Part shown: piece after piece, positions 41,822-50,493 of the stretch | Numbering within the stretch: the first letter of the stretch is position 1 | Layout of the letters: every line of letters starts with the position of its first letter | From: JBBQDZ01 sp038237515 | GTDB lineage: Bacteria > Actinomycetota > Thermoleophilia > Gaiellales > Gaiellaceae | Direction of reading: 5' to 3' | Length of the DNA stretch: 62,227 bases | Assembly: GCA_038237515.1 (NCBI GenBank) | Contig: JBBRYP010000020.1 | Location: 1-62,227, forward strand | Notes under the pieces: model-generated | What the model was told of the DNA's origin: nothing | Seen by the model: only the letters and a program-made list of their open reading frames with translations | The model's database searches: none | Program-made: the position numbers and the translations under genes

Positions 41822-42631
41822 TTGGCGCTCGTTCGGATCCCCGCGGGGCAGCTGTACGTCGAGGAGCGCGGCGACGGGTCCGCCCTGCTCCTGATCCAGG
41901 GCCTCGGCAACTCCTCGTGGCCGGCACGCTTCCTCTTCGACGAACTCGCCGCACGCCGGCGCGTCGTCGCCTTCGACAACCGCGGCACGGGCCGATCGTT
42001 CAAGGAGCCGCTACCGCAGGCGATCGACGACCTCGCCGACGACGCCGCCGCGCTGCTGGAGACACTCGCGATCGATCCCGCGCACGTCCTCGGCCACTCG
42101 ATGGGCGGCTACATCGCGCAGACGCTCGCGCTGCGGCGTCCGGAGCTCGTCCGCTCGCTCGTTCTCGTCGGGACGGGGGCGGGAGAGCCGTCCCACGAGG
42201 CTATTCCGGCCGAGACCCTCGATGGCTGGCTCACGAACGCGCACCTCCCCCTGGAGCGGTACGCGCGAGCGACCATGCACCTGTCCTTCGCGCCCGGCTG
42301 GAGCCATGAGCACGCAGACGAGTTCGAGCGTCTGCTGACAGCCCGGATCGAGCGCCCGACACCGCCGGAGTGCTGGCGGGCGCAGTTCGACGCCTGCTGG
42401 CGATTCGTCGAGACCGGCCTCCCGGTCGAGGAAATCCGTGCGCCGACGCTCGTCGTCCACGGCGACGCCGACCGCGTCGTCCCCGTCTCGAACGGGCGAG
42501 CGATCGCACGGCGGGTCCCCGGTGCCGAGCTCGCGGTCTTCGCGAATTGCGGGCACTACCCGCAGTTCGAGGATCCCGCCCGCTTCGTCTCCGTCGTCGA
42601 TCGCTTCCTCGAGCGCGTGGAGCAAGCGTGA
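41822..42631 (+). CDS. Alpha/beta-hydrolase
   Basis: 269 residues from TTG 41822. Nucleophile Ser in LGHSMGGYIAQTLA, oxyanion region LIQGLGNSSW, acid Asp in VVHGDADRVVP and His in NCGHYPQFEDP. Resembles 3-oxoadipate enol-lactonase or carboxylesterase members. Substrate unknown. It lies 12 bp after the thiolase, so it is probably in the same transcript. Confidence 0.87.
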   Translation: MALVRIPAGQLYVEERGDGSALLLIQGLGNSSWPARFLFDELAARRRVVAFDNRGTGRSFKEPLPQAIDDLADDAAALLETLAIDPAHVLGHSMGGYIAQTLALRRPELVRSLVLVGTGAGEPSHEAIPAETLDGWLTNAHLPLERYARATMHLSFAPGWSHEHADEFERLLTARIERPTPPECWRAQFDACWRFVETGLPVEEIRAPTLVVHGDADRVVPVSNGRAIARRVPGAELAVFANCGHYPQFEDPARFVSVVDRFLERVEQA

Positions 42632-42686
42632 GACGGCCTATGTCGAGTATCCACGCGCGCGCGTGCTCCTCGGGCGAGCGACGCAC

Positions 42687-43571
42687 GTGAACGCCTTCCG
42701 GACGCCGGAGGAGCGCTTCGACGGCCTGGTGGACTGGCGCTACCAGCCGCACTACCTCGATGAGGGCGGGTTGCGGATGCACTACCTCGACGAGGGCGCG
42801 GGCGAGCCGATCCTGCTCCTGCACGGCGAGCCGACGTGGGGATACCTCTACCGCAGGGCCCTGCCCCCGCTCGCGCAGCTCGGGCGCGTGATCGCGCCGG
42901 ACTACTTCGGGTTCGGGCGCTCCGACAAGCCGCTCGAACGCGAGTGGTACAGCTACGACCGCCACTACGACTCGATCGAGACGCTCGTGACGCGGCTCGA
43001 CCTGCGTCGCCTGACCCTCGTCGTCCACGACTGGGGCGGCCCGATCGGCCTCAGGCTCGCCGTCACCAAGCCGCATCTGGTGGCGCGCCTGGTGATCCTC
43101 AACACCGGCGTAGGCGCCGGGCGCGCGCCGTCCGAGGCCTGGCTGCGTTTCCGGGAGCTCGTCCGACGGGTGGGCCCCGACCTGAGCCCGGGCCAGATGG
43201 TGCGCTCCGGCTGTGCCCGCGAGGTGCCGGAGGAAGTCGCCGCCGCCTACGACGCGCCTTTCCCCGCGCCCGAGTCGAAGGCCGGGATCCTCGCCTTTCC
43301 GGAGCTCGTCCCGGTGGAACCGGATCACCCGTCTGCGGCGGCGATGGTCGAGGTGCGCGAGGCGCTCCGACGGTTCGAGAAGCCCGCGCTCGTGCTCTTC
43401 GGCGATTCCGACCGCGTCTTCTCCCCCCGCGCTGCTGAGCGGATGGCGGAGCTGATGCCTGGCGCGGGCCCGGCGGAGCTCGTCCCGAACGCCGGTCACT
43501 TCGTCCAGGAGGACGCGGGCGAGGAGGTGGGCGCCCGGATCGCCCGCTGGCTCGCTACCGAAGCGGGCTGA
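42687..43571 (+). CDS. Haloalkane-dehalogenase-like alpha/beta-hydrolase
   Basis: 294 residues from GTG 42687. The nucleophile motif is VVHDWGGPIG (Asp followed by Trp), not Ser, as in haloalkane dehalogenases; the oxyanion motif HGEPTWGYLYR matches the DhlA-type HGEPTW signature. Late LVLFGDSDRVF and NAGHFVQEDAG hold the acid and His. GTG 42687 sits before FRTPEERFDGLVDW, the usual N-terminal element. True halide activity needs a second halide-binding residue in the cap, which I cannot assign; an epoxide or other hydrolase is the alternative. Confidence 0.8.
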   Translation: MNAFRTPEERFDGLVDWRYQPHYLDEGGLRMHYLDEGAGEPILLLHGEPTWGYLYRRALPPLAQLGRVIAPDYFGFGRSDKPLEREWYSYDRHYDSIETLVTRLDLRRLTLVVHDWGGPIGLRLAVTKPHLVARLVILNTGVGAGRAPSEAWLRFRELVRRVGPDLSPGQMVRSGCAREVPEEVAAAYDAPFPAPESKAGILAFPELVPVEPDHPSAAAMVEVREALRRFEKPALVLFGDSDRVFSPRAAERMAELMPGAGPAELVPNAGHFVQEDAGEEVGARIARWLATEAG

Positions 43572-44022
43572 GCGCGATGTCCGTGTAGACCTTCTCGCCG
43601 CGGAAGAGGCGCCTCCGCTCGTCCCACGGAAAGAAGATGACGACGTTCCAGGTCAGCTTCTCTCCGGTCGCGGTGTGGCCGACCCAGTCGCGGGTGTGCG
43701 TTCCCGTGACCCGCGCCTCCTCGCAGACTCCCTGCGGCCCGATGACGATGTCCGTGAGGTCGAAGTGGATGTCGGGGAAGGCTGTGAGGAGCTCGGTGTA
43801 GAAGCGCGCGGCGCCCTCGTGCCCCTCCCAACGCTCGCCCGTCGGACGCAGCTCGTAGACGCAGTCCTCGGTCAGCGTCGAGATCAGCCCCGGCAGGTCG
43901 CGCGCGTCCTCGGCGAGCGAGTGGCGCTTCCAGAGCTCGCGGATCTCGGCGTGGGACTCGTGGGTCGCGTCGCGGCGGATCAGGTCGACCACGGCATCGT
44001 GCTCGGGGTGTGTCGTCGTCAT
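43555..44022 (-). CDS. SnoaL/NTF2-like protein
   Basis: 155 residues from ATG 44022, with AGGAGGGCGAG before it. The helix-rich start HAEIRELWKRHSLAEDARDLPGLISTLTEDCVYELRPTGERWEGHEGAARFYTEL is a classical SnoaL-like/NTF2 cone: small polyketide cyclases, isomerases or binding proteins. GEKLTWNVVIFFPWDERRR closes the fold. It overlaps the convergent dehalogenase gene by 17 bp and the phosphatase gene by 4 bp. Confidence 0.82.
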   Translation of the reverse strand: MTTTHPEHDAVVDLIRRDATHESHAEIRELWKRHSLAEDARDLPGLISTLTEDCVYELRPTGERWEGHEGAARFYTELLTAFPDIHFDLTDIVIGPQGVCEEARVTGTHTRDWVGHTATGEKLTWNVVIFFPWDERRRLFRGEKVYTDIALSPLR

Positions 44023-44687
44023 CTCGCCCTCCTGTATGGCAGGTATTGCCGGTAGAGCTCCTCCATCGTCGTTCCCCGGCCGCCCGCATGGAGCGGATCG
44101 TAGGGTGCGTGGTTCACCGCGCGCACGAGCCAGTCCTTGCCCACGTCGAGGATGTTGATGCAGCACGGCGCCTGCTCGAAGCCCCCCAGGAAGCGCCGCT
44201 CTCCGGTGAGCGCGTGGGACAGGATCGCGCGGTTGACGCCGCCGTGGAGCACGGCCAGCGCCGAGTCCCAGCTCGAGTCGGCGATCAGCCTCTCGAGCGC
44301 CGGGAGGACGCGGTCGAGGAGCGCGCCGATCGTCTCGCCGCCGAGAAACCTCGCTGCCAGGGGAACATCGCCGCGGAACGCACCGGTGAACGCCGCCTCG
44401 AGCTCGTCTTCGGGGAGGTCGGCGAGCCGGCCAGACCGGAGCTCGCGAAGCTCGGGCCACGACTCGGGCTCGACTGCCGGCGAGACGAGTCGCGCCGTCT
44501 CGACGGTGCGCGGCAGGCCGCTCGTGATCACCCGGTCGAGCTCCACCCGCTCGAGCGCGGCCGCGGCGGCTCCCGCCTGCTCCCGTCCCGCCGCCGTCAG
44601 AGGCACCTCGTGCGGCTCGTGCGGCCTTCCGGTCTCGTCGAAGTAGGAGACCTCAGCGTGCCGCATGAGGTAGAGCCGGCGGCGCAT
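44019..44687 (-). CDS. Histidine phosphatase superfamily protein
   Basis: 222 residues from ATG 44687. RHG-type motif LYLMRHAEVSYFD (catalytic His), the conserved TSGLPRTVETA, and the second His in LAVLHGGVNRAIL. Arg 9 and the late His are intact. This branch includes phosphoglycerate mutase-like and broad phosphatases. The ATG overlaps the TGA of the APH-like gene by one base, and the stop overlaps the SnoaL gene, so three genes form one coupled minus-strand unit. Confidence 0.85.
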   Translation of the reverse strand: MRRRLYLMRHAEVSYFDETGRPHEPHEVPLTAAGREQAGAAAAALERVELDRVITSGLPRTVETARLVSPAVEPESWPELRELRSGRLADLPEDELEAAFTGAFRGDVPLAARFLGGETIGALLDRVLPALERLIADSSWDSALAVLHGGVNRAILSHALTGERRFLGGFEQAPCCINILDVGKDWLVRAVNHAPYDPLHAGGRGTTMEELYRQYLPYRRAR

Positions 44688-45997
44688 CACCGGTAGCGCT
44701 CCAAGTAGCGGGGGCTCGCCACGCGAAGCTTCGCCTCGACGTGGCCCTTGAGGAGAAGCAGGACGCCGGCCGGCGGATCGCCCGCGCGGATCCGCCGTGC
44801 CAGCTGGTCGGGGGTCAGACCCTGTGAAGCGCCCTGCGACTTGCGCACCTTCACGGGGTCCGACCCCGCCGCGAGCTCGCGCTCGAGAATCCCGAGCGCG
44901 TTGACCGCAACATGGGTGCGGAAGCGCAGGCGGTGGTCGTCGAGGGCGGGCAGGATCTCCGCCTCCAGGAACTCGCGGGTCGCCTCGGCGAGCTCGACCG
45001 ACGTCGGTCGATCGTGCGCGGCGGCGATCGCTTGACGCGCCGCCGGGACCGACTCGTCGGTGCCGGCGGCATGCTCCGCAGCCTCGATCAGGTGGAGCAG
45101 CTCGTACTCCATCTCGGCGGCGAGGCGCCCGAGGATCGCGAGCTCCACGCTCCGCTCCTGGCCCGACAGGTGCCGGCGCGACTGGGTCAGCGCCCCCACC
45201 GCCCACTTCGCGTTCCCGAGCACCTCCCACCAGTGGAGGTCAGCGGGCGCAACCTCCAGGCCCGTCCGCTCCGCGTAGCGTTCGAGGTAGGGCTCCAGGT
45301 CGCCGATCCCTCCCAGGTGCCGGTCGTCCGCTCCGAACCGCCAGGCGCGGACGAGCGGCCATGAGAGATCCTCGCGCGGGTCGGCGAGGTGCGCGAACTC
45401 CCAATCCAGCAGGTACTCGAGGCCGCGAGACGAGACGACGACGTTCCCGATCCGGAAGTCTCCGTGGCTGACGACAGGTGGGAGCGACTCCGGCCGCCGT
45501 TCGCGCAGCCATGAGAGGCCGTACTCGATCGCCGGGTGGGCCTCCCCCACCGAGTCGAGCTCGAGGCGGAACGTCTCCAGCGGGTCGCGCTCCTGGAGGA
45601 ACGGGAGGCGCCCAGGCGGGATCGCATGGATTTTCGCGAGCTCCTCGGCGAGCTCCTCCGGAAGCCCCGGCGGTGGGTCCCGCACGATCCGCCGCCCGAT
45701 CGTCTCGCCCTCCACGCGGGCGACCGCGAAGGCCTCGCGCCCGCCGAGCTCACCGAGGTAGGCGACGGGGCGAGGGACGCGCACGCCCGCCTCGTAGGCC
45801 GCCCCGACAACCCGGAACTCCTCCGCGAGAGAGAGCGTGTACTGGTGGATGACCCCGCCGCCTGCGCGACGGACGAGCAGGGGCCGTCCCCCCGAATCCA
45901 CCGACCACGCCTCTTTCGAGGCTCCGCCTGCGAGCAGGCGCATCGCGCTCACGGGCGCCCCGAGGCGTTCTGCGAGCTCGGTCTCCCACGGGACCAC
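44687..45997 (-). CDS. Aminoglycoside-phosphotransferase-like kinase fused to DUF6285
   Basis: 436 residues from GTG 45997. The first 320 residues are an APH/ACAD10-type kinase: LAGGASKEAWSVDSGGRPLLVRRAGGG, VVSHGDFRIGNVVVSSRGLEYLLDWEFAHLADPREDLSWPL (catalytic HGDFRIGN and the DWE metal loop). The last 110 residues (PTSVELAEATREFLEAEILPALDDHRLRFRTHVAVNALGILERELAAG) match the small DUF6285 protein often encoded next to such kinases. Here the two are one chain. In relatives the pair sits with acyl-CoA dehydrogenases, as here. Role: probably phosphorylation of hydroxyacyl-CoA (inference from human ACAD10/11). Confidence 0.85.
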   Translation of the reverse strand: MVPWETELAERLGAPVSAMRLLAGGASKEAWSVDSGGRPLLVRRAGGGVIHQYTLSLAEEFRVVGAAYEAGVRVPRPVAYLGELGGREAFAVARVEGETIGRRIVRDPPPGLPEELAEELAKIHAIPPGRLPFLQERDPLETFRLELDSVGEAHPAIEYGLSWLRERRPESLPPVVSHGDFRIGNVVVSSRGLEYLLDWEFAHLADPREDLSWPLVRAWRFGADDRHLGGIGDLEPYLERYAERTGLEVAPADLHWWEVLGNAKWAVGALTQSRRHLSGQERSVELAILGRLAAEMEYELLHLIEAAEHAAGTDESVPAARQAIAAAHDRPTSVELAEATREFLEAEILPALDDHRLRFRTHVAVNALGILERELAAGSDPVKVRKSQGASQGLTPDQLARRIRAGDPPAGVLLLLKGHVEAKLRVASPRYLERYR

Positions 45998-46003
45998 CAG
46001 GGC

Positions 46004-47035
46004 CTACAGGACGAGCTCGGCCAGGGCTCGCAGCGTGCCGGCGTCGCGAGCCTGGACGTGCAGCGAGGTCACGCCGCACTCGCGCCAGGCCTCGAGGCGC
46101 GCGGCGATCCGCTCCTTCGGGCCTACGAGTGCGACCTCTTCGACGAGCGCGTCGGGCACGGCCGCGGCGGCATCACGGTGCTTGCCCTCGAGGTACAGAT
46201 CCTGGATCTGCCGCGCCTCCGCCTCGTAGCCGTACCTGCTGACGAGGCGGTTGTAGAAGTTGCGTCCGCGGGCGCCCATGCCGCCGACGTAGAGCGCGAG
46301 CATCGGCCTCAGCGCGTCGATCCCGGCGGCGACGTCGTCGACGAGCGCCACCGGCACGCCGGCGGCGACGTCGAACAGGGCGCGATCTCGCCCGCCCCGC
46401 GCGAAGCCCTCCGAGAGCGGGCCCTCGAAGGCGGTGTGAAATCGCTCGGGCGAGAGCAGGAACGCGAGCCAGCCGTCGGCGATCTCGGCGGCGAGGGCGA
46501 CGTTCTTCGGTCCCATCGCGGCAAGGTAGATCGGGATCTCGGCGCGGAGGGGACGGAGCATCAGCTTGAGCGGGATCCCGAGGCCGGTCGCGCCCTCGCC
46601 GCGGAAGGGGACGTCGTAGTGGTCGCCGTGGTGCTCGACGGCCTCCCGGCGAAGCGCGGAGCGGACGATCCCGACGTATTCGCGGGTCTTGCCGAGGGGC
46701 TTGCCCCACGGCTCCCCGTGCCAGCCCTCGGCCACCTGAGGGCCCGACGTCCCGAGCCCGAGGAGGAAGCGGCCTCCCGACATCAGATCGAGTGTCGCCG
46801 CGGCCATCGCCGTCGCAGCGGGCGTCCGAGCCGGGATCTGCATGATCGCCGCACCCACCCTGAGCTTCGAAGTCGTCGCCGCGAGCCAGCTGAGGACGGT
46901 GACGACGTCCGTCCCCCACGCCTCGGCGGCCCAGGCCGACTCGTAGCCGAGCCGCTCGGCCTCCTGCGCGAGGGTGATCAGCTCCGTCGGATTGGTGCCC
47001 GGCGGGGCGTATCCCATGGCGAATCCCAGACGCAT
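46004..47035 (-). CDS. LLM-class flavin oxidoreductase (probable F420-dependent)
   Basis: 343 residues from ATG 47035. TIM-barrel luciferase-like monooxygenase family: MRLGFAMGYAPPG at the start, LITLAQEAERLGYESAWAAEAWGTDVVTVLSWLAATTSKLRVGAAIMQIPARTPAATAMAAATLDLMSGGRFLLGLGTSGPQV, and IPIYLAAMGPKNVALAAEIADGW. In actinobacteria this branch usually uses coenzyme F420. It lies divergent to the acyl-CoA dehydrogenase at 47053 (17-bp gap) and just upstream of the APH-like gene. Confidence 0.88.
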   Translation of the reverse strand: MRLGFAMGYAPPGTNPTELITLAQEAERLGYESAWAAEAWGTDVVTVLSWLAATTSKLRVGAAIMQIPARTPAATAMAAATLDLMSGGRFLLGLGTSGPQVAEGWHGEPWGKPLGKTREYVGIVRSALRREAVEHHGDHYDVPFRGEGATGLGIPLKLMLRPLRAEIPIYLAAMGPKNVALAAEIADGWLAFLLSPERFHTAFEGPLSEGFARGGRDRALFDVAAGVPVALVDDVAAGIDALRPMLALYVGGMGARGRNFYNRLVSRYGYEAEARQIQDLYLEGKHRDAAAAVPDALVEEVALVGPKERIAARLEAWRECGVTSLHVQARDAGTLRALAELVL

Positions 47036-47052
47036 CGTGCGATGCTAAACCG

Positions 47053-48261
47053 ATGGCGACCGATGAGCTCGCGCCCGCGCAGGATTTCGAGGAGCTGCGC
47101 GCGGGCTACCGCGCCTTCCTGGAACGGCACGTGTACCCGAACGAGCAGGCGCTCGACCGGGAGGACGACGACGCCCAGGCTCTCGTCGGCGAGCTGCGGG
47201 AACGGGCGCGTGCGGAGGGGCTGTGGGCGCCGCACCTGCCTCCGGAGGCCGGAGGCACGGGTCGCGGGTTCCTCTCGTACGCACACCTGAACGAGGAGAT
47301 CGGGCGGACGCTGTGGGGCCAGCTCGCCTTCAACTGCCAGGCGCCGGATGCCGGAAACGGCGAGATCCTGCACCTGTTCGGTACCGACGGGCAGAAGGAG
47401 CGCTTCCTCGCGCCGCTCGTCGAGGGCAGCGCGCGCTCCTTCTTCTCGATGACCGAGCCGGACGTCGCCGGCTCCGACCCGACGCTCCTGCGGATGCGCG
47501 CCGTGCGCGACGGAGACGAGTGGGTGCTCGAGGGCCGCAAGTGGTTCTCGTCGGGCGCCGAGGGCGCCGCGTTCGGGATCGTGATGGCGATCACCGACCC
47601 GGATGCCCCTCCGCATCGGCGCGCTTCGCAGATCCTCGTTCCCGGTGATGCGCCCGGCCTCGAGGTGACGCCCGTTCCGGTGCTCGGTCATCGCGGGCGC
47701 GGCTGGACGACGCATTGCGAGGTCTCCTACCGCGGCGTCCGCGTCCCGGTCGCGAACACGCTCGGCGAGCCGGGGGACGGTTTCCGGATCGCGCAGAAGC
47801 GGCTGGGGCCAGGCCGGATCCACCATGTGATGCGCTGGCTCGGCCAGATGCAGCGGGCCTTCGAGCTGATGTGCCGGCGCGCGCTCGAGCGGGAGGCGTT
47901 CGGCGGCCCACTCGCCGAGAAGCAGACGATCCAGAACTGGATCGCCGACTCGGCGGCGGAGATCCATGCCTGTCGGCTGATGACCCTCGACGCCGCACAC
48001 AGGATCGACGCCGGTGACGAGGCGCGCGTCGAGATCTCGCTGATCAAGTTCTACGCGGCGCGTGCGCTGAACGACGTCGTCGACCGGGCGATCCAGGTTC
48101 ACGGCGCCCTCGGGCTGACCGACCGGACGCCGCTCGCGCTCATGTACGACCTCGCCCGGGGCGGGCGCATCTACGACGGGCCCGACGAGGTGCACCGCAT
48201 GGTCGTCAGCCGGCGGATCCTGAAGGAGTTCGCTGACGGTGGCACCTGGCGTTTCTCTTGA
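47053..48261 (+). CDS. Acyl-CoA dehydrogenase (CaiA/ACAD10-11 type)
   Basis: 402 residues from ATG 47053. FFSMTEPDVAGSDPTLLRMRAVRDGDEWVLEGRKWFSSGAEGAAFGIVMAITDPD is the flavin/substrate region with KWF, as in ACAD10/11; GPDEVHRMVVSRRIL ends the protein, with the acid residue in the GPDEV loop. An APH-like kinase and this ACAD type are fused in human ACAD10/11; here they are near neighbours. It overlaps the thioesterase gene by 4 bp (TTGA). Confidence 0.92.
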   Translation: MATDELAPAQDFEELRAGYRAFLERHVYPNEQALDREDDDAQALVGELRERARAEGLWAPHLPPEAGGTGRGFLSYAHLNEEIGRTLWGQLAFNCQAPDAGNGEILHLFGTDGQKERFLAPLVEGSARSFFSMTEPDVAGSDPTLLRMRAVRDGDEWVLEGRKWFSSGAEGAAFGIVMAITDPDAPPHRRASQILVPGDAPGLEVTPVPVLGHRGRGWTTHCEVSYRGVRVPVANTLGEPGDGFRIAQKRLGPGRIHHVMRWLGQMQRAFELMCRRALEREAFGGPLAEKQTIQNWIADSAAEIHACRLMTLDAAHRIDAGDEARVEISLIKFYAARALNDVVDRAIQVHGALGLTDRTPLALMYDLARGGRIYDGPDEVHRMVVSRRILKEFADGGTWRFS

Positions 48262-48671
48262 CAGCGCTCGGGTCGGGCCCCTTCGGGGACCTGCTGGGCA
48301 TCGAGGTGGTGGCGGCCACACCGGAGAAGGTCGAGCTGCGCCTGCCGTGGAACGAGTCGCTCCAGCGGGAGGGCGGCATGCTGCACGGCGGAGTCCTGAT
48401 GGCGCTCGGCGACTCCGCCGGAGCCGTCTGCGCCTACCTCAACCTGCCGGAGGGTTCCGGCGGGACGACGACGATCGAGTCGAAGACGAACTTCTTCGCA
48501 GCCGTGCGCGAGGGCGAGGTCGTCGCCCGGGCCAGGCCGCTGCATGTCGGCCGCTCGACGATCGTCGTCGAGACAGACCTCTTCGACGCGTCCGGCCGGC
48601 GCGTCGCCCGGGTGACGCAGACGCAAGCGGTCCTCTCGGCGGCCGCGCCCGCCAACCCTCGAGTCTCATAA
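48258..48671 (+). CDS. PaaI-family hotdog thioesterase
   Basis: 137 residues from TTG 48258, whose codon overlaps the TGA of the acyl-CoA dehydrogenase. MLHGGVLMALGDSAGAVCAYLN is the PaaI active-site helix with the Asp, and TIESKTNFFAAVREGEVVARARPLHVGRSTIVVETDLFDASGRRVARVTQTQAVL completes the hotdog fold. It probably clears acyl-CoA intermediates that would tie up CoA. Confidence 0.88.
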   Translation: MTALGSGPFGDLLGIEVVAATPEKVELRLPWNESLQREGGMLHGGVLMALGDSAGAVCAYLNLPEGSGGTTTIESKTNFFAAVREGEVVARARPLHVGRSTIVVETDLFDASGRRVARVTQTQAVLSAAAPANPRVS

Positions 48672-48689
48672 AGGAGCCTGACCCCAATC

Positions 48690-48885
48690 TGAAGGTCGGC
48701 AGGTTCCGGCGGATTCGCCCGGCTCCTCGGGACACGTGAAGGAACCTCGACCGACCTCGACCAGGAGTCGAGGCTCGCGCGTCGGACGACGCTCCGCAGC
48801 GCCTTGCGGTCGAGCTTGCACGGGCGTCAGCGGCAGGCGAGCCAGTTGGGCGTTGCCGGGATCCACCCGCCGCGGCTCATATGCC
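48690..48885 (-). pseudogene. Remnant 3' end of an AMP-dependent acyl-CoA synthetase gene
   Basis: On the minus strand PRRVDPGNAQLARLPLTPV is followed, after a 2-base loss near 48818-48825, by KLDRKALRSVVRRASLDSW. Together this is the C-terminal 'LPLTPxGKLDRKALR' end of an acyl-CoA/AMP ligase. The rest of the gene is gone, replaced by the SDR gene directly upstream. It explains the otherwise empty 230 bp. Confidence 0.7.
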
Positions 48886-48899
48886 GATCGCGAACCCCA

Positions 48900-49604
48900 T
48901 CAGATCGGCGGCAGCTCGCCCGCCCCCGCCCCCCGCGGCCCGGGGACGTTCGGGAAGCGGAACCGAAGGGGCTCGCGGCCCGGCTGGACGACCCACGCCT
49001 GACCCGTCTCCTCCGATCGCGCCGCGATCAGGACGCCCTCTGCGACCTCCTCCGGCCGCAGGAGCGGAAAACCGGCGTCCGCGAGGCTCGCACGCGCCCC
49101 ACGTTCGAGCATCGGCGTATCGACAATGCCCGGGCACACCAGGTTCGCGCGAATCCCGCGGATCGCCAGCTGCGGCGCGACGCTGCGCACGAAGCCGACG
49201 ACGGCGTGCTTCGTCAAAGCATAGAGCGGGTCACCCTCCATCGCCGTGAGCCCCGCGAGCGAGGCGGTCGCGACGACGACGCTACCGCGACTGAGGCTCC
49301 GCGCAGCCCACCGCACCCCGAAGACCACACCGTCGACGTTGACGCCGACGATCCTGCGGTAGACGTCGTCGCCCGTCGAGGCGAGGTCGCCGGAGCCGGC
49401 GAGGACGCCGGCATTCAGGCAGGCGAGCTCGACCGGCTCGACGTCCTCCCACGCAGCCGGGTCGGAGACGTCGAAGCCGTCCTGCAGGTCGAGGACCCGA
49501 ACCTCCGTGCCTTCGTGCTCGAGCGCGTCGACGATCGCCGCGCCGATTCCGGATCGGCCGCCCGTGACCACAGCGCTACGGAACAAGGACGACCTTGCCG
49601 ACAT
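48900..49604 (-). CDS. Short-chain dehydrogenase/reductase
   Basis: 234 residues from ATG 49604 (GAGGAG eight bases upstream). The NAD(P) motif is TGGRSGIG (about residue 15), NAG is LNAGVLAG and the catalytic pair YALTK; Ser is in VATASLAG. Slightly short for the family. The start overlaps the MDR gene by 29 bp. Substrate unknown; perhaps a 3-hydroxyacyl-CoA or alcohol of the catabolic island. Confidence 0.88.
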   Translation of the reverse strand: MSARSSLFRSAVVTGGRSGIGAAIVDALEHEGTEVRVLDLQDGFDVSDPAAWEDVEPVELACLNAGVLAGSGDLASTGDDVYRRIVGVNVDGVVFGVRWAARSLSRGSVVVATASLAGLTAMEGDPLYALTKHAVVGFVRSVAPQLAIRGIRANLVCPGIVDTPMLERGARASLADAGFPLLRPEEVAEGVLIAARSEETGQAWVVQPGREPLRFRFPNVPGPRGAGAGELPPI

Positions 49605-50493
49605 GCCTGCGCTCCTCGATCAGTCGGTGCGCGGCCGCCGCGTCTGCCAGGGCGAACTCGGCGCCGACGACGGGGTGCAGCGCACCGTCCTCCCAGAGCC
49701 GCAACAGCTCGTCCGCGGCGCGGCGGACGAGCTCCGGGCGCCGGGCCATCAGCCGCCCCAGGTAGAAGCCCTGGATGCCGACGTTCCGCCCGACGAGGAG
49801 AGCGGGGCTCAGCTCCTGCCACCAGCCGCCGGCGTAGCCGATTCCGACGATCGTCCCGAGCGGCTCCAGGATCCCGATGGAGGCAGCAAACGTGTCGCCG
49901 CCGACCGGGTCGACGACGACGTCCGCGCGAACGCGCTCCGCGAACTCGTCGTAGCCGTATGCCTCCTCCGCCCCGAGCTCGAGCGCGAGCCGCCGCTTCT
50001 CCTCGGAGCTCGCGGTCGCGACCACCCGGGCTCCGAGGTGGCGCGCCACCTGGATCGCGGCGGTGCCGACCCCGCCTGCCGCCGCGTGGACGAGCACGGT
50101 CACCCCCGGTTCCAGGCGAACCTGGCGGGTCAGCGGGATGTAGGCCGTCAGGAACGTGAGCAGGAAGGCGGCGCCCTCCGTGAAGGAGGCGCCGTCGGGC
50201 AGCGGGAACAGCCGCTCCTCCTCGACGGCGACCGCCTCTGCATAGCCGCCGCTCCCTCCGAGGAGCGCGATCACACGCCGCCCGTCGACCTCGCCCGCAA
50301 CCTCCGTACCCAGGATCGTGGGCAGCGGCGGAGGCTGGGGATACTTCCCTTGCCGGACGAGGAGGTCGAGGTAGTTGACCCCGGCAGCCCGGATCCTCAG
50401 CAGCCGTCGGCCCTCTCCCACGTCGGGCTCGGGCACGTCGGCGAGCACCAGGCGCTCCGGAGCGCCCGTCTCCCGCAGGAGAACTGCCTTCAC
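49576..50493 (-). CDS. Quinone-oxidoreductase-like MDR protein
   Basis: 305 residues from GTG 50493. Zinc-free medium-chain dehydrogenase: MKAVLLRETGAPERLVLADVPEPDVGEGRRLLRIRAAGVNYLDLLVRQGKYP at the start, LGTEVAGEV, VLVHAAAGGVGTAAIQVARHLGARVVATASSEEKR (NADPH site) and the terminal HVGKVVLVP. It reduces quinones or enoyl thioesters in relatives. It overlaps the thioesterase gene by 4 bp (GTGA) and the SDR gene by 29 bp. Confidence 0.9.
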   Translation of the reverse strand: MKAVLLRETGAPERLVLADVPEPDVGEGRRLLRIRAAGVNYLDLLVRQGKYPQPPPLPTILGTEVAGEVDGRRVIALLGGSGGYAEAVAVEEERLFPLPDGASFTEGAAFLLTFLTAYIPLTRQVRLEPGVTVLVHAAAGGVGTAAIQVARHLGARVVATASSEEKRRLALELGAEEAYGYDEFAERVRADVVVDPVGGDTFAASIGILEPLGTIVGIGYAGGWWQELSPALLVGRNVGIQGFYLGRLMARRPELVRRAADELLRLWEDGALHPVVGAEFALADAAAAHRLIEERRHVGKVVLVP

